64,000 nt of DNA from assembly GCA_965219705.1 (NCBI GenBank), contig CBDCOK010000001.1:1-64000 (forward strand). Direction: 5' to 3'. Below are positions 25,654 to 34,528 of this stretch, piece after piece (positions within the stretch are counted from its first letter, which is position 1; every line of letters begins with the position of its first letter). The position numbers and the translations under genes are program-made. The notes below the pieces were generated by a model. That model ran no database searches and was not told the origin of the DNA. It worked only from the letters and a program-made list of their open reading frames with translations. Source of the stretch: JAJECS01 sp965219705 (GTDB lineage: Bacteria; Chloroflexota; UBA11872).

Positions 25654-26091
25654 ATGCCGACGATCGCCTCGTGGGGGACCGCCGAGGACAGGCCGGAGCG
25701 CGAGGCGATGCGCGCCTTGCTGATAGGCCGCAGCTTCATGGCCGCGTACCGCGAGGCCCGCGGCGGCGAGAAGCAGCACGCCCTCGGTTGGTCGTTCGAC
25801 TGGATCAGGGAGAAGACCGCCCCCGAGCTGCGGTGGATGTGGTCGAGCGACCGGGCGTACAAAGACGAGCACGCCGACGCCTACGCCCAGGTCGCGGGAG
25901 ACCTGCTGCTCGAGGGCATCGCCGCCGCGGCCCTGTTCTCCAGTGGGTGGTTCAGGCCCGACATCAGCGAGCGGTTCGGCTGGCTGTTCGAGCCCGCCTG
26001 CCTCGAGTACGACGGCTGGCGGCTCGTCGAGCTGCAGGCCAAGGACAACAGGACATACGAGAGCTGGACCAGGCCGGCCGGGTCGCCCTAG
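25654..26091 (+). CDS. Hypothetical plasmid protein, 145 residues
   Basis: Starts one base after the primase stop, so translationally coupled. Sequence MPTIASWGTAEDRPEREAMR..., with many Trp and aromatic residues (ALGWSFDWIREKTAPELRWM, SSGWFRPDISERFGWLFEPA). No recognised domain, signal peptide or membrane segment. Coupling suggests a role in replication or mobilisation. Confidence 0.55.
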   Translation: MPTIASWGTAEDRPEREAMRALLIGRSFMAAYREARGGEKQHALGWSFDWIREKTAPELRWMWSSDRAYKDEHADAYAQVAGDLLLEGIAAAALFSSGWFRPDISERFGWLFEPACLEYDGWRLVELQAKDNRTYESWTRPAGSP

Positions 26092-26397
26092 ATCGCGACA
26101 GCAGCCCCGGCTGCCGAACTGCCGGCCAGGGTTGGGTCCGCGCCCCGACCCCCGGAATACGGCCCATATGGGTGCACAGTGGGGAGGCTGACGGGCAGGT
26201 ACCATCGATCCATCATGTGACCCCGACCCCTTGCCCCCCGCCCCCGGTCCCCCCCTCCCGGCCGCCTCCGCCCAGGTGGCTGGATAGGGAAAAATCGCGC
26301 GCGCTATGCGCGCTCTTGATTTGCCGCGCTGTGCGCGGCAAGGGACGAACGGCACGACCTGGCGGGAGGCCCCACGATTCCAGGAAGGAGCGGAACG
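26092..26397. other. Non-coding spacer with two hairpins
   Basis: No gene seen. At 26321-26341 there is a perfect 9-bp stem TTGCCGCGC-TGT-GCGCGGCAA, preceded by the GCGCGC/GCGCGC-type repeat at about 26296-26312. These may terminate the mob-rep operon or regulate the gene at 26398; no T-run follows. Confidence 0.5.
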
Positions 26398-27009
26398 ATG
26401 AGCGACGTGCGGCTGGACCCCCAGCAGGTCCCGGCCCGGGCGGAGCTGCTGCTCGCTGCCGAGCTCGGCGAAGACGCGCCGGGCCAACCGATCTACGCCA
26501 GGCTGGAGCCCGACGGCGACGGCGAACGGATGGTCCGCATCAAGGTGGGCGCGATGCTGACGCGCCGCCTCTACGCGGCCGAGGCGACGGAGGCGCCCTC
26601 CGGGGCGGCGTACGGCAACCCGCTGCGGGGCCGGCCCGTGCGGGCTCCGAGCGTGCCGATCGGGTCCGCCCTCCTCGCCCGGACCGACGCGGCGGACGCG
26701 CACGGCTGGCGCGTCTACCGCGTGACCCCCACCGGGGCCGTGATGATCAACGACGAGTGGATCGACGACGACCCGGCGAACGGCGGGCTCGCGCTCACGC
26801 GGCTGCGGGCCGCGGCGAGGCGAAGCCCGGAGGCGGCGCTGCGCCGCGCGGCGCCGGTGGCGCCGGAGCATCGCGCGCCGGCGGAGCCGCGCCTGAGCGG
26901 GCGCAGCACGAACGCGCCGCGCGGATGGCCGGCGGCCTCCTCGACCGGACGGCCGCGATGCAGCGCGCGGCTGCCATCGTGCCCTTCCACAACCACCCGT
27001 ACAGGGTGA
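26398..27009 (+). CDS. Hypothetical plasmid protein, C-terminus probably frameshifted
   Basis: 203 codons after a strong AGGAAGGAG site. Residues 1-150 look like a real protein (RAELLLAAELGEDAPGQPIY, ALLARTDAADAHGWRVYRVT, VMINDEWIDDDPANGGLALT). From about residue 165 composition becomes Ser/Arg-rich while another frame holds a RadC-like segment, so the reading frame has probably slipped and the annotated tail is not natural. Confidence 0.5.
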   Translation: MSDVRLDPQQVPARAELLLAAELGEDAPGQPIYARLEPDGDGERMVRIKVGAMLTRRLYAAEATEAPSGAAYGNPLRGRPVRAPSVPIGSALLARTDAADAHGWRVYRVTPTGAVMINDEWIDDDPANGGLALTRLRAAARRSPEAALRRAAPVAPEHRAPAEPRLSGRSTNAPRGWPAASSTGRPRCSARLPSCPSTTTRTG

Positions 27010-27151
27010 CCCCACGCCGAGCGTCGACGACGTCGCCCTGACCGAGCGGCTGCGGCAGGCCGGCACCCTGACGGACATCGAGGTCGTCGACCACGTGATC
27101 TGGCCGACACCCCGCTACTGCAGCAGCTTCAAGGAGACGGGACGCCTGTAG
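26904..27151 (+). pseudogene. RadC/JAB-domain fragment with frameshift
   Basis: One frame gives AARMAGGLLDRTAAMQRAAA then IVPFHNHP, and after a shift near 27000 another frame gives TPSVDDVALTERLRQAGTLT and DIEVVDHVI ending at a TAG at 27149-27151. Together they match the HxH...SxxD catalytic core and the end of RadC-type JAB proteins (HNHPSGDP.PS..D). The metal site is split by the shift, so it is non-functional. Confidence 0.6.
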
Positions 27152-27245
27152 GCAACGATAGCGGCGACCGGCTCCGGGCGCTGCTTCCCAGGTAACGCAA
27201 CCGCCGGAAGCCCCGGCACATCCGCCCAGAAGGGAGTATCGAACC

Positions 27246-27932
27246 ATGTTCGGACTGCATCCGAGTGCGCCCACACGCCCCGAAGACTACGCGGCCGGCC
27301 GCGCCGGACGGCCGCTCAGGAACACCCGGGTCAGACCCCGCGGGCTCACGCCCAGGCGGCTCGCGCAGCTGGCCGGCGCCGACCCGCGCGCGGTAGGGCA
27401 CGCGACGCCGGACCCGTGGGTGCCCGAGCCTGCCCTCGTGCTGAGCGACGTCGTCGCCGGCCGAGAGCCCTGGACGGGAACGCTCCTCGACCCGGCCAGC
27501 CCGCGGCCGGTGCCGATCGGGAGCCTGGTCCGCCGCAGCGCAGGGCCGGCGACGGCGCGCCACTGGCTGGTGTGGCCCGACGCGCGGCTGCGCCCGGCGA
27601 AGCGGCTCGCGGGGGCGGATCCGCGGTCCGTGGCCGCCTACCTCGACGAGCCCGCGATGGCTCACTTCGCCCGCGAGCTCGACGAGGCGGCCGTGAGGAC
27701 GGCCATGGCCGACCACGGCGACGGCCCGTTCGACGCTCACGTCATCGAATGCGCCGTCGCGGGAGGCTACGGCGGCGACGCCGCGGCGGCCGATGCCGTG
27801 ACGGCGTGGATCGTCGAGACGCTCCGCCAGGAGATCCCGAAGGGCGGCCGCCACGCCAGCATCCCGCGCACGTTCGGCCGCCGAGCTCGGAGCCGGCACG
27901 CCCAACGCCAGCTGGTGTGCCGATGGCTCTGA
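27246..27932 (+). CDS. Hypothetical plasmid protein, 228 residues
   Basis: ATG at 27246 with a GAAGGGAG site. Sequence MFGLHPSAPTRPEDYAAGRA..., mixed alpha/beta composition, no signal peptide, no recognised motif. Its end overlaps the next ORF by 10 bp. It may belong to the same accessory block as 26398-27009, whose beginning is similar in style (short Pro-rich N-terminus, then a folded part). Confidence 0.45.
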   Translation: MFGLHPSAPTRPEDYAAGRAGRPLRNTRVRPRGLTPRRLAQLAGADPRAVGHATPDPWVPEPALVLSDVVAGREPWTGTLLDPASPRPVPIGSLVRRSAGPATARHWLVWPDARLRPAKRLAGADPRSVAAYLDEPAMAHFARELDEAAVRTAMADHGDGPFDAHVIECAVAGGYGGDAAAADAVTAWIVETLRQEIPKGGRHASIPRTFGRRARSRHAQRQLVCRWL

Positions 27933-28183
27933 CAGGGGCGGCCCGTGTGGCCGTGATCACCCGCCGCGGCCACTCGGAGGATCGGGCTCGCCCGGTCGCG
28001 CGACGAGGCCGGGCGCTGCATGGAAGACGCGATCCGCTACCGCGCCGCGAGCGTTGGGCCGAGGCCCGCGAGACCGACCGGAAGGAGACCTTCGTGAAGG
28101 CCATGGCCGCGGCCTTCGGAACGAACCCGCCGCCGGCATGGCTCAAGCTCGCCGCCGACGCCCGCCGACGGCCGCTCCGCTGA
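27923..28183 (+). CDS. Small hypothetical protein, 86 residues
   Basis: Overlaps the upstream gene (ATG at 27923 within its last codons). Basic, with a more protein-like C-terminal half (DRKETFVKAMAAAFGTNPPP, AWLKLAADARRRP). No family recognised; weak support. Confidence 0.3.
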   Translation: MALTGAARVAVITRRGHSEDRARPVARRGRALHGRRDPLPRRERWAEARETDRKETFVKAMAAAFGTNPPPAWLKLAADARRRPLR

Positions 28184-28399
28184 GCGCCGCCCGGCTTCGA
28201 GCCCGCCCGCGCCTCCGCCGCCGAGTCCGGCCCCGTCGACATCGCCCCCGCCGCCGAGCTCCCCGCCTGGATGAAACGGCTGACGCTCCCGCCGGCCGAA
28301 ACGCAACCGCCCGCCCGGCCGCCGGCCCCGACGGCGGACCGGAACGGCATCGGTGCATGCGCGCCGATAGCGCCGCGTTCACCGCCCGGAGGACGACCC

Positions 28400-28756
28400 A
28401 TGACACTCATCGACCTGCTCCCCCCGGAGCAACGGCGACAGCTGCGGCGACTGCGCAAACGCATCGCCAAACGCCAGTACATGCACCGCGTCCGCGAGCA
28501 GCGCAAGCTGCTCTGCGTCGGCGTGGACCTGCCCATCGATGCCGGCACCTGCGGCCGCTTCGTGCACGCCGGCTATCAGCGCTGCGTCCACTGCACGAGG
28601 CGGCGCTGGTGGCTGCTCAAGCACGCGCTGAACGCCGCGGAGGTCGCCGTCACCGCAATGCTCGACGAGCACGCGGCTGACAACGACGCTCTCGACGGTG
28701 TCCCGGTGGCCGTCCCGCTTCTCGAGGACGTCGGCGACCCCTGCCTGCGCTGGTGA
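28400..28756 (+). CDS. Hypothetical protein with a Cys/Trp-rich centre, 118 residues
   Basis: ATG at 28400 after GGAGGACGAC. Basic helical N-terminus (LLPPEQRRQLRRLRKRIAKR), then CGRFVHAGYQRCVHCTRRRW with three cysteines that could bind zinc, then an acidic C-terminus. I do not recognise it. Confidence 0.45.
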   Translation: MTLIDLLPPEQRRQLRRLRKRIAKRQYMHRVREQRKLLCVGVDLPIDAGTCGRFVHAGYQRCVHCTRRRWWLLKHALNAAEVAVTAMLDEHAADNDALDGVPVAVPLLEDVGDPCLRW

Positions 28757-28839
28757 GGTGCCGGGCAGGAGACGACCGGCAATGCTCGGACACTCCGCCA
28801 GCCCTCCGGCATCGCCGCTGGATCTCCGAGGTGCGCCAG

Positions 28840-29150
28840 CATTACCCCGGCTGGCAACCTCACGCTCGCCAAGAATCGCTCCTTCCGGGCCGTCCGGACG
28901 CTGCGCGAACGGCGCGGCGACGTCGCCCCGACCGCCCGCGTCGTCGGGCTCTCCGCGCAGGCCGTCAGCGAGCGGTTCGCGGCGCCCGCCCGGGCCGCCG
29001 GCGACGAGTCGCGGCTGACCGCCCACTCGGGCCGCGTCGGGGGTCTCGACGCACGCCATTCAGCTCGCCGGCGGCTGGAAGATCCCCTCGATGGTCCTCC
29101 GCTATGCCGCGACCGTCGCCACCCGCGACGGCGGCGTCCAGCCGATACCT
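28840..29150 (+). pseudogene. Tyrosine recombinase C-terminal remnant (different family)
   Basis: Frames joined across a shift near 29035 give FRAVRTLRERRGDVAPTARV, SRLTAHSGRVGG with the H-x-x-R part of the active site, and STHAIQLAGGWKIPSMVLRY with the nucleophile tyrosine region. It differs from the integrases at 5.9, 11.1 and 41.9 kb. The N-terminal half is missing. Confidence 0.6.
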
Positions 29151-29254
29151 GCGTTGAAGAGGAGCCGTGCGGCTCGAGAACGTCCCGATCCGCCCACGGC
29201 GGGCGCCGCGGCCGAGAAGGAGAGCACGGAACCACACGGGGGGAGGAGAGGGGA

Positions 29255-29420
29255 GGCACGATCAAAGCGCGACAAGGAGGTCGCCTGCCGCGACCCAGAG
29301 CAGCGGATCGCCTCGGGCCTGAGCGAGACCGAGGTGGAAACGATCGTCACGGCGCTGTGCGCGGTCGCCGAGTCCGTCGAGACCCGGTTCCTGCGGCGTC
29401 CCGCGTGCTGTGCTGCCGGC
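29255..29420 (+). pseudogene. PIN-domain toxin remnant
   Basis: The frame RDPEQRIASGLSETEVETIV then TALCAVAESVETRF matches the central helices of PIN-family (PilT-type) toxins, where LSE.EVE.IV.ALCAVAE is a frequent segment. The acidic catalytic residues upstream and downstream are absent. Confidence 0.45.
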
Positions 29421-29506
29421 AGGCCCACGCCGGCCGCAGCCCCGATCCTGAGCCGGACTGCGGCGACCTACACTTTGCAGCCACTGCCGGCAACCGCTGC
29501 GGCGCG

Positions 29507-29791
29507 TCAAGCGCCGCGACGAACCCGACGCAGCGGCGGGACTGTTCGTGTAGCGCCAGCAGCGCCGGGCCGGCGGGCGAGGTACTGAACGCCCACCGCG
29601 TCAGGCCGCGCTTGCGCCGTGAGGTAGTCGATCGCCGCCTGCATCTCGCCGGCGTCCCATGTGTTCCAGTCGTCGCTGGCGGGCAGCCCTTCGACGTCGG
29701 TGCTCCGGCCCACGGCGACGATCTGGACTACCAGACGCTCGCACAACGCCAGAAAGCGCCGCGTCAAGGCGGGCGACGGAAGCTCGTTCAC
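29507..29791 (-). CDS. Small hypothetical protein, 94 residues
   Basis: Reverse-strand ORF MNELPSPALTRRFLALCERL... with a credible helical N-terminal half and DDWNTWDAGEMQAAIDYLTA; the last 20 residues are Arg-rich and may be extension into debris. Family unknown. Confidence 0.35.
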   Translation of the reverse strand: MNELPSPALTRRFLALCERLVVQIVAVGRSTDVEGLPASDDWNTWDAGEMQAAIDYLTAQARPDAVGVQYLARRPGAAGATRTVPPLRRVRRGA

Positions 29792-29904
29792 CGGTTGCGG
29801 TTCAGTTTGTCCCCCCCAGAGTCGGGGCGGGGTCAGGTAAGCAGGAGGCGCAATCCGGCGAGGATGGCGGCAGCGATGGCGATCCCGGTTCCCACGATCG
29901 GGTC

Positions 29905-30149
29905 AATGAATCCAGGCGGTTTCTGGCCGCGCGTGGCGGCGAAGCGGGGTTGACGTAGTGGGCGTTATGCGACGCCGGCCGGGGCGGCCAGGCAGGGCAG
30001 GCTGCGGAACAACTCGCGGCAATGCTCCTCGAGGCCGTATCGAACGACGTCCGCGGCGGGCTCGATGCGCCATACCAACCTGAGCCTGAGTCCCCGAATC
30101 GGCCTTCCCCGTGGTAGGTTGGCTCTTCTCAGCAAAGGAGCAGAACACC
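29905..30149 (+). repeat. Upstream module of FGE target cassette, copy A
   Basis: About 240 bp beginning near CAATGAATCC and including GTAGTGGGCGTTAT, GCGGAACAACTCGCGGCAAT and CCTTCCCCGTGGTAGGTTGG is repeated, in the same order and orientation, before the target genes at 45193 and 55835. It ends with the shared ribosome binding site AAAGGAG. It must hold the promoter of these genes. Confidence 0.8.
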
Positions 30150-31718
30150 ATGCGGACCGTTGCCGACTCGATGCTGGTTCTGTGCGCGTTGGTGTGCACG
30201 GCGTCGGTGGCCTCGGCGCAGCCGCCGGTGGGTGCGCTGGCGATCGACGAGCGGCAGGGCGACCAGTATGGCTGGGCGGTGGACTACGAGACGGCGGGCG
30301 CCGCGCAGGCGCGGGCGCTCGGCGAGTGCGGCGCTGGTTGCCGGGTGGTGTTGACGTTCAACCGTTGCGCCGCCTACGCGGTAGATCAGGACGCGGACAG
30401 CACGGCGGTGGGCTGGGCGGAATCGTTCACGTCGTCGTCGTCGGCCCAGCAGGCGGCGCTGTCGGAATGCAGCTCACGGGGCGGTTCCGGTTGCGTCGTT
30501 CGGGTGTGGGGCTGCAACGGCCCGGTGGTCGAGGAGGCTCTGGGGCTCGACCGCGGGGCGCGTCAGCAGATTCAGCGGGGCCTGCAGTCGGCGGGCTTCG
30601 ACCCGGGCGGTGCGGACGGCTTGTTCGGTCCGCGCACGCGCGCAGCGATTCGGCGCTGGCAGACGTCCCGTGGTTCTCGCGCGACGGGCTATCTGGATGG
30701 CGCGTCGGTGGCGGCGCTGCGACCGTCGGCACCGGGTCAGCCGACGTTCCGCCAGCGGGAGGCGGTCGGTGCGGACACGGCTGCGGCACCTGCCGTCTCC
30801 GCGCCGCCGCCGCCAGCGGCCTCCGCCGAGCTCGAGGGGCTGTTCTGGCAGTCGGTCATGAACAGCACGAACCCGTCGGAGTTCGAGGCGTATCTGCGGC
30901 GGTTCCCGAACGGGCTGTTCAGCGAGCTGGCCGAGGCCCGTCTGGCGGCGCTGCGCGCGCCGGCGGGCGGGCCGCCGGGTGCGGCAGGGGCGGCGGTCGG
31001 CGGCGCCAGGCCGACCTCGGGTTCGCGGGCCTCCGGGGCGACGGCGCCGGCATCCGGGTCGCGGGTCGGCGCCGGGCCCGGGCGGGGCTTCGGTGCGGCG
31101 GCCGGCGCGGACGCTCGTCCCCGGCCGGGCGCGGTGTTCCGGGACTGCGACGTGTGCCCGGAGATGGTGGTGATGCCGGACGGCCGCCTGGCACTGGGCC
31201 GCTACGAGGTGACGGTGGGCGAGTATGGGGCGTTCGCGGCGGCGACGGGGGGCGGCGCGGGCGCCGGATGCATCACCGTTGGCGATGGCGATTCGTGGCG
31301 GGACCCCGGCTTTCCGCAGACGGATCGTCATCCTGTGACGTGCGTGAGCTGGGACGACGCGCAGGCGTACGTGTCGTGGCTGAGCGGGCAGGCGGGGGCG
31401 ACGTATCGGTTGCCGACGGAGACGGAATGGGACCGGGCGGCCGCGGGGTCCCAGCGCGGGTGCGACTATGGGCGGACGGACATCTTTGGCACGTGCCCGG
31501 TGGGCTCCTATGGGGCGAACGGCGCGGGTCTGTTCGGCATGGTCGGGAACTTGTGGGAATGGACGCAGGACTGCTGGGAGGACTGTGGCCGCCGCGTGCT
31601 GCGCGGCGGCTCCTGGGACTTCGGCGCGGAGTTCCAGCGGCCCGGCGCGCGCTACTGGGACACCGCCGGCGGCCGGAGCGGCAACGTCGGTTTCCGTGTC
31701 GCGAGGACGCCGGATTAG
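30150..31718 (+). CDS. DGR target protein 2: DUF4189, peptidoglycan-binding and variable FGE-fold domains
   Basis: 522 residues from the ATG at 30150 (AAAGGAG). Signal peptide MRTVADSMLVLCALVCTASV with ASA cleavage; DUF4189 (GWAVDYETAGAAQARALGEC to GCVVRVWGCN); PG_binding_1 (IQRGLQSAGFDPGGADGLFG); Ala/Gly linker; helical repeat SEFEAYLRRFPNGLFSELAE; FGE-sulfatase domain (LGRYEVTVGEYGAFAAATGG, CVSWDDAQAYVSWLSG, MVGNLWEWTQDCWEDCGRRV). Ends in variable repeat VR2. Same architecture as target 1, but no avd, RT or TR is adjacent, so diversification would have to act in trans. Confidence 0.9.
   Translation: MRTVADSMLVLCALVCTASVASAQPPVGALAIDERQGDQYGWAVDYETAGAAQARALGECGAGCRVVLTFNRCAAYAVDQDADSTAVGWAESFTSSSSAQQAALSECSSRGGSGCVVRVWGCNGPVVEEALGLDRGARQQIQRGLQSAGFDPGGADGLFGPRTRAAIRRWQTSRGSRATGYLDGASVAALRPSAPGQPTFRQREAVGADTAAAPAVSAPPPPAASAELEGLFWQSVMNSTNPSEFEAYLRRFPNGLFSELAEARLAALRAPAGGPPGAAGAAVGGARPTSGSRASGATAPASGSRVGAGPGRGFGAAAGADARPRPGAVFRDCDVCPEMVVMPDGRLALGRYEVTVGEYGAFAAATGGGAGAGCITVGDGDSWRDPGFPQTDRHPVTCVSWDDAQAYVSWLSGQAGATYRLPTETEWDRAAAGSQRGCDYGRTDIFGTCPVGSYGANGAGLFGMVGNLWEWTQDCWEDCGRRVLRGGSWDFGAEFQRPGARYWDTAGGRSGNVGFRVARTPD
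31594..31710 (+). repeat. VR2: DGR variable repeat VR2
   Basis: Aligns over its whole length with the template at 15691-15810. All AAC template codons appear as GAC, TTC, GGC, TAC, AGC, AAC or GTC. However, where the template has CGC-GCC-GCC this repeat has ACC-GCC-GGC, which would arise from AAC codons. It therefore fits a related but different template. Confidence 0.8.
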
Positions 31719-31747
31719 GTCTTGATTCTTTTCTTCTTTTAGTTCTT

Positions 31748-31771
31748 GGGGGGTCTGGGGGGCTGCGCCCC
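31748..31771 (+). promoter_or_regulatory. GC-rich hairpin downstream of VR2
   Basis: GGGGGGTCTGGGGGGC, identical to the sequence after VR1, here forms a 5-bp stem GGGGC-TGC-GCCCC. It starts 30 bp after the stop codon. Confidence 0.55.
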
Positions 31772-31787
31772 ATAAGCGCTAACTTGT

Positions 31788-32345
31788 GTGGATCACATGG
31801 TTCTCGGGCAGCTCAGTCCAGCCGAAGTACGCGGAGAGTTGCGGTTGTCGGCGACGTGGCGGCTCCGCCAGCTCGCGGGAGATCGTTCGCCAGTCACTGA
31901 TCAGGCGCGCCAGCGGGAGCGACGGTTCGATGGTGCGCGCGACCTGGTTGAGTACGAACTTGAAGTCACGCCACGGGCTGCGGGGGCGCCGGCGCCGGCA
32001 CGTCGTAGCCCCAGGGGGAAATCGCGCGGGCGTGGTGGATCAGCTTCTCCACCAACAGCGCCACGAACAGTTTCCCGTAGAGCCACGCCTTGGCGCTGTC
32101 GTCGTCGTACTTCGGCACGTGCCCCAACTGGGCCAGCGACTTGAAGCGCTTGAACACCAATTCGACCTGCCAGCGCAGGCGATACCACTCCAGCACGTCC
32201 GCGGCGGAAAAGGGCGGCTCGGGAAAGGTTGTCAAGACGATCACGTACTCGGCAAACCGCAGGGTGGCCGGTTGCACCTGCTTGCCTTTGCGGCTAGCGG
32301 CGCGACGGATCTTCTTGTGCGCCAAGCGGATGGCTTCGGCCGACT
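31788..32345 (-). pseudogene. IS4-family transposase C-terminal remnant
   Basis: Reverse-strand segments KIRRAASRKGKQVQPATLRF, VLEWYRLRWQVELVFKRFKS and LAQLGHVPKYDDDSAKAWLY are the YREK-type Glu region and C-terminus of an IS4-family DDE transposase. After a frameshift near 31975 the end continues EPSLPLARLISDWRTISREL to a TAG near 31788. The N-terminal two thirds are missing. Confidence 0.7.
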
Positions 32346-32459
32346 TGATCTCGCTGAACAGGCGGTGTTCGATGGGGGTTCCACTTCGACGTGGCGGGCG
32401 GGTAGTGGGCCACCCTCACCCGCAAGCCGTGTCGGTTGCAGAGGCGATGTTGCAGGTTC
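32346..32459 (-). pseudogene. ISAzo13-type transposase fragment
   Basis: Reverse strand encodes GLRVRVAHYPPATSKWNP and, after a one-base shift, IEHRLFSEI, the typical YPPxTSKWNPIEHRLF signature of ISAzo13 transposases. It is joined directly to the IS4 fragment and abuts the Tn3 terminal repeat. Confidence 0.6.
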
Positions 32460-33838
32460 GGGTACCGACAACATTCGTGTTGTGATACACGCTAAGGGCT
32501 ACGCCTCGTGAGCTTGGCGGGGTCGATCTTGATCTCGCCGTAGAGGATGACGTTCTTCCACTCGATCGGGCTGACATGCCGCAGTAGGTCGGGGTCGAAC
32601 GGGAAGTCGGGCGCGGCGGCCAGCCGTGAGATCTCCCGGGCCTGCCAGTAGACGATGCAGGCGAGAATCAGGGTCAGGCACGAGCACGCGTTCATCTGGT
32701 CGTAGACCTCTCGGGCGCTGATGCGCCCTCGCTGCCCGTAGTAGACGGCCCGCGCCAGGGCGTGGAGCTGCTCGACCTTGAGCAGGCCCCGCCGCACCTT
32801 CGCCCGCAGTTGCGGCTCGGACATGTACTGCAGCACGAACTCGGTCTTCAGCGCGCGGCCGAGCTCGCGGTTGGCGGCGTAGAAGCGGTTCGAGGCCTGG
32901 AAGCGGTTGAGCCTCTGCAGGGCGGCCGATGCCGTGGCGTGCCCGGCGGGGAAAGCCGCGTAGAACTGGCCGATGCGGTCCCACTGCTCGGCGATGAGGC
33001 GGAAGTTCACCGCCCGCCGGCCACGCTGGGAGGACCGGCTCGAGGACGCCGTGGTCGCGGGCCGGGTCGGCGCAGTAGATCCGCTGGCGGTGCAGGCTGC
33101 GAATGCGGGGGCAGAACCGCATGCCGATCATCACGAAGGCGGCGAAGTTGATCTCGGTGTAGCCGTGGGTGTCGGTGTAGTGCTCTTCGAGGTCGAGGTC
33201 GCTCTCGTGGTAGAGCACGCCGTCGAGCACGAAGGGCGCGTCGCGGTCGGTGCACTCGATCGGGCGGCTGTAGAACGGGGCGTAGTTGTCGGCGACGAAC
33301 GAGTAGAACTCGAGCGCGAAGTCGTTGAAGCGGGTGCTGTAGGTCCGCTGCAGAACCTTGTGCGGCATGGCGAAGCGCTGCCCGTCGCTGGCCGACGTCG
33401 TGCCGTCGCCCCAATGGCCGGCGGCGTCGAGGCGGGAGATGCCATGGACGATGGTGGCGAGCGCGGCGCGCTGGTTCTCCTCGACGAGACGCCAATCGCT
33501 GACGTGCTTGAGCCGCCTGTAGGCGATGTCGGGCGCGACCTTCTCCATGGTGTAGAGGCCGAGGTTGCAGCCGTGGGCGAGGATCGCGGCGAGCAGCGCG
33601 CACACCTCCCCGGGGTCGACCCGCTTCTCGCCGGGCTGCTGGGAAGTGGACGCTGAACCCGAGGTCGTTCTCGACCTCGATGAGTAGGTCGGCGAGCCGG
33701 ATCGTGCGGCTGCGGGCGTCCAGCCAGCGGTGCAGCTCGGCGAGGCGGTCCGATTGCGCCGGGTCGGGCTGCTCGGCCGGGTCCGTCTTGAGCCGCCCCC
33801 GTCGTCGTCGAACGCGACCTGCCGGTTGTCAGCGACAC
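32460..33838 (-). pseudogene. Tn3-family transposase remnant with terminal repeat
   Basis: Terminal repeat GGGTACCGACAACATTCGTG at 32460-32496, ending GCTAAG, followed by the C-terminal 45% of a TnpA nearly identical to the complete one at 51702-54617 (MNFRLIAEQWDRIGQFYAAF, LTLILACIVYWQAREISRLA). Relative to that gene there are extra bases near 33030 and 33645 and a missing base near 33800. The homology ends at 33838. Confidence 0.88.
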
Positions 33839-33935
33839 CCTCCATTTCGGTGGAGGTGTCCACCGACTCGTCGGCGGCGCTCGCGGCCGGCACCGGCACG
33901 GGAACCGCCACTGACGTGGCCAGAGACCGTCCCGG
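33838..33935 (+). repeat. Dispersed repeat shared with 6240-6328
   Basis: Starts CCATTTCGGTGGAGGTGTCC and contains GGGAACCGCCA and AGAGACCGTCCCGG blocks, as at 6240-6328 in the opposite orientation. It links the Tn3 fragment to the ISL3-like fragment. Confidence 0.45.
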
Positions 33936-33937
33936 TC

Positions 33938-34279
33938 GCGGGTGGGTCGAGGTCGATCGATGGGCTCCGCCACGGGTAGCTACGCGACGGGCGGCGTGTC
34001 AACGCGCTGCGCGCGTCCTCCGCGTGCGCTTCGGCCCTGGCGGGTGACACGCCGGCCGTCCCTCCGCTCAAAGCGGAATTATGGGCCTTGCGGCCCTGCC
34101 TGGACGGCGGCGTCCAGGCCGTCGACGTCTTCACGCCGGACGCGCGAGGAACAGGCGGGCGCGTGGGCTTGGTATGCGTAGTCGCGAGGGCGCAGCAGAG
34201 GCCGTGAACACGGGGGTTCTTGGGGGTCGCGAGCCGTCGACCTGCGGCCGTTCCCACCCACACGAATTTGAGGAGACTC
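33938..34279 (+). mobile_element. Non-autonomous ISL3-like element, left end truncated
   Basis: GGGTGGGTCGAGGTCGAT onward follows the left non-coding part of the ISL3 copies (including GTCAACGCGCTGCGCGCGT and TTATGGGCCTTGCGGCC), then jumps to the right terminal repeat CCCACCCACACGAATTTGAG at 34256-34275. The transposase gene is absent. It is a diverged deletion derivative. Confidence 0.65.
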
Positions 34280-34299
34280 GAACTCAAAGATCAAGGGGA

Positions 34300-34416
34300 C
34301 TAGGAGTCTGCGCCGTAGAAAACTTTCGCCCCCACATGATGTGTTTAACTCGACATATACCCACAACATGCAGGGGTCGATCTGGCCTAGAAGCGTTCCA
34401 AGGCGCAGACTCCTAG
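34300..34416. mobile_element. 117-bp miniature inverted-repeat element
   Basis: Perfect 15-bp terminal inverted repeats CTAGGAGTCTGCGCC and GGCGCAGACTCCTAG surround about 87 bp of relatively AT-rich DNA. The outer CTAG on each side is palindromic and could be a CTAG target duplication as used by IS1182-like elements. No coding capacity. Confidence 0.7.
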
Positions 34417-34528
34417 GGGTGCTCGCAATGCGGGCAGTCCCGGTCCGCCACCGCAGCCTGCTCGTGGAGCTGATCAAGGAACGCCGACCCGTGTGACGGT
34501 CGACGAGCGCCCCACCATACCCTGAAGC

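Noticed and set aside
22683..25862. A 1059-codon open frame on the reverse strand
   Set aside because: It is antisense to the relaxase and primase genes; its Arg/Pro-rich composition is the typical shadow of GC-rich coding DNA.
29833..29900. A short reverse-strand membrane peptide (PGFIDPIVGTGIAIAAAILA)
   Set aside because: No start codon or ribosome binding site in frame, and the segment is at the edge of the repeated cassette module.
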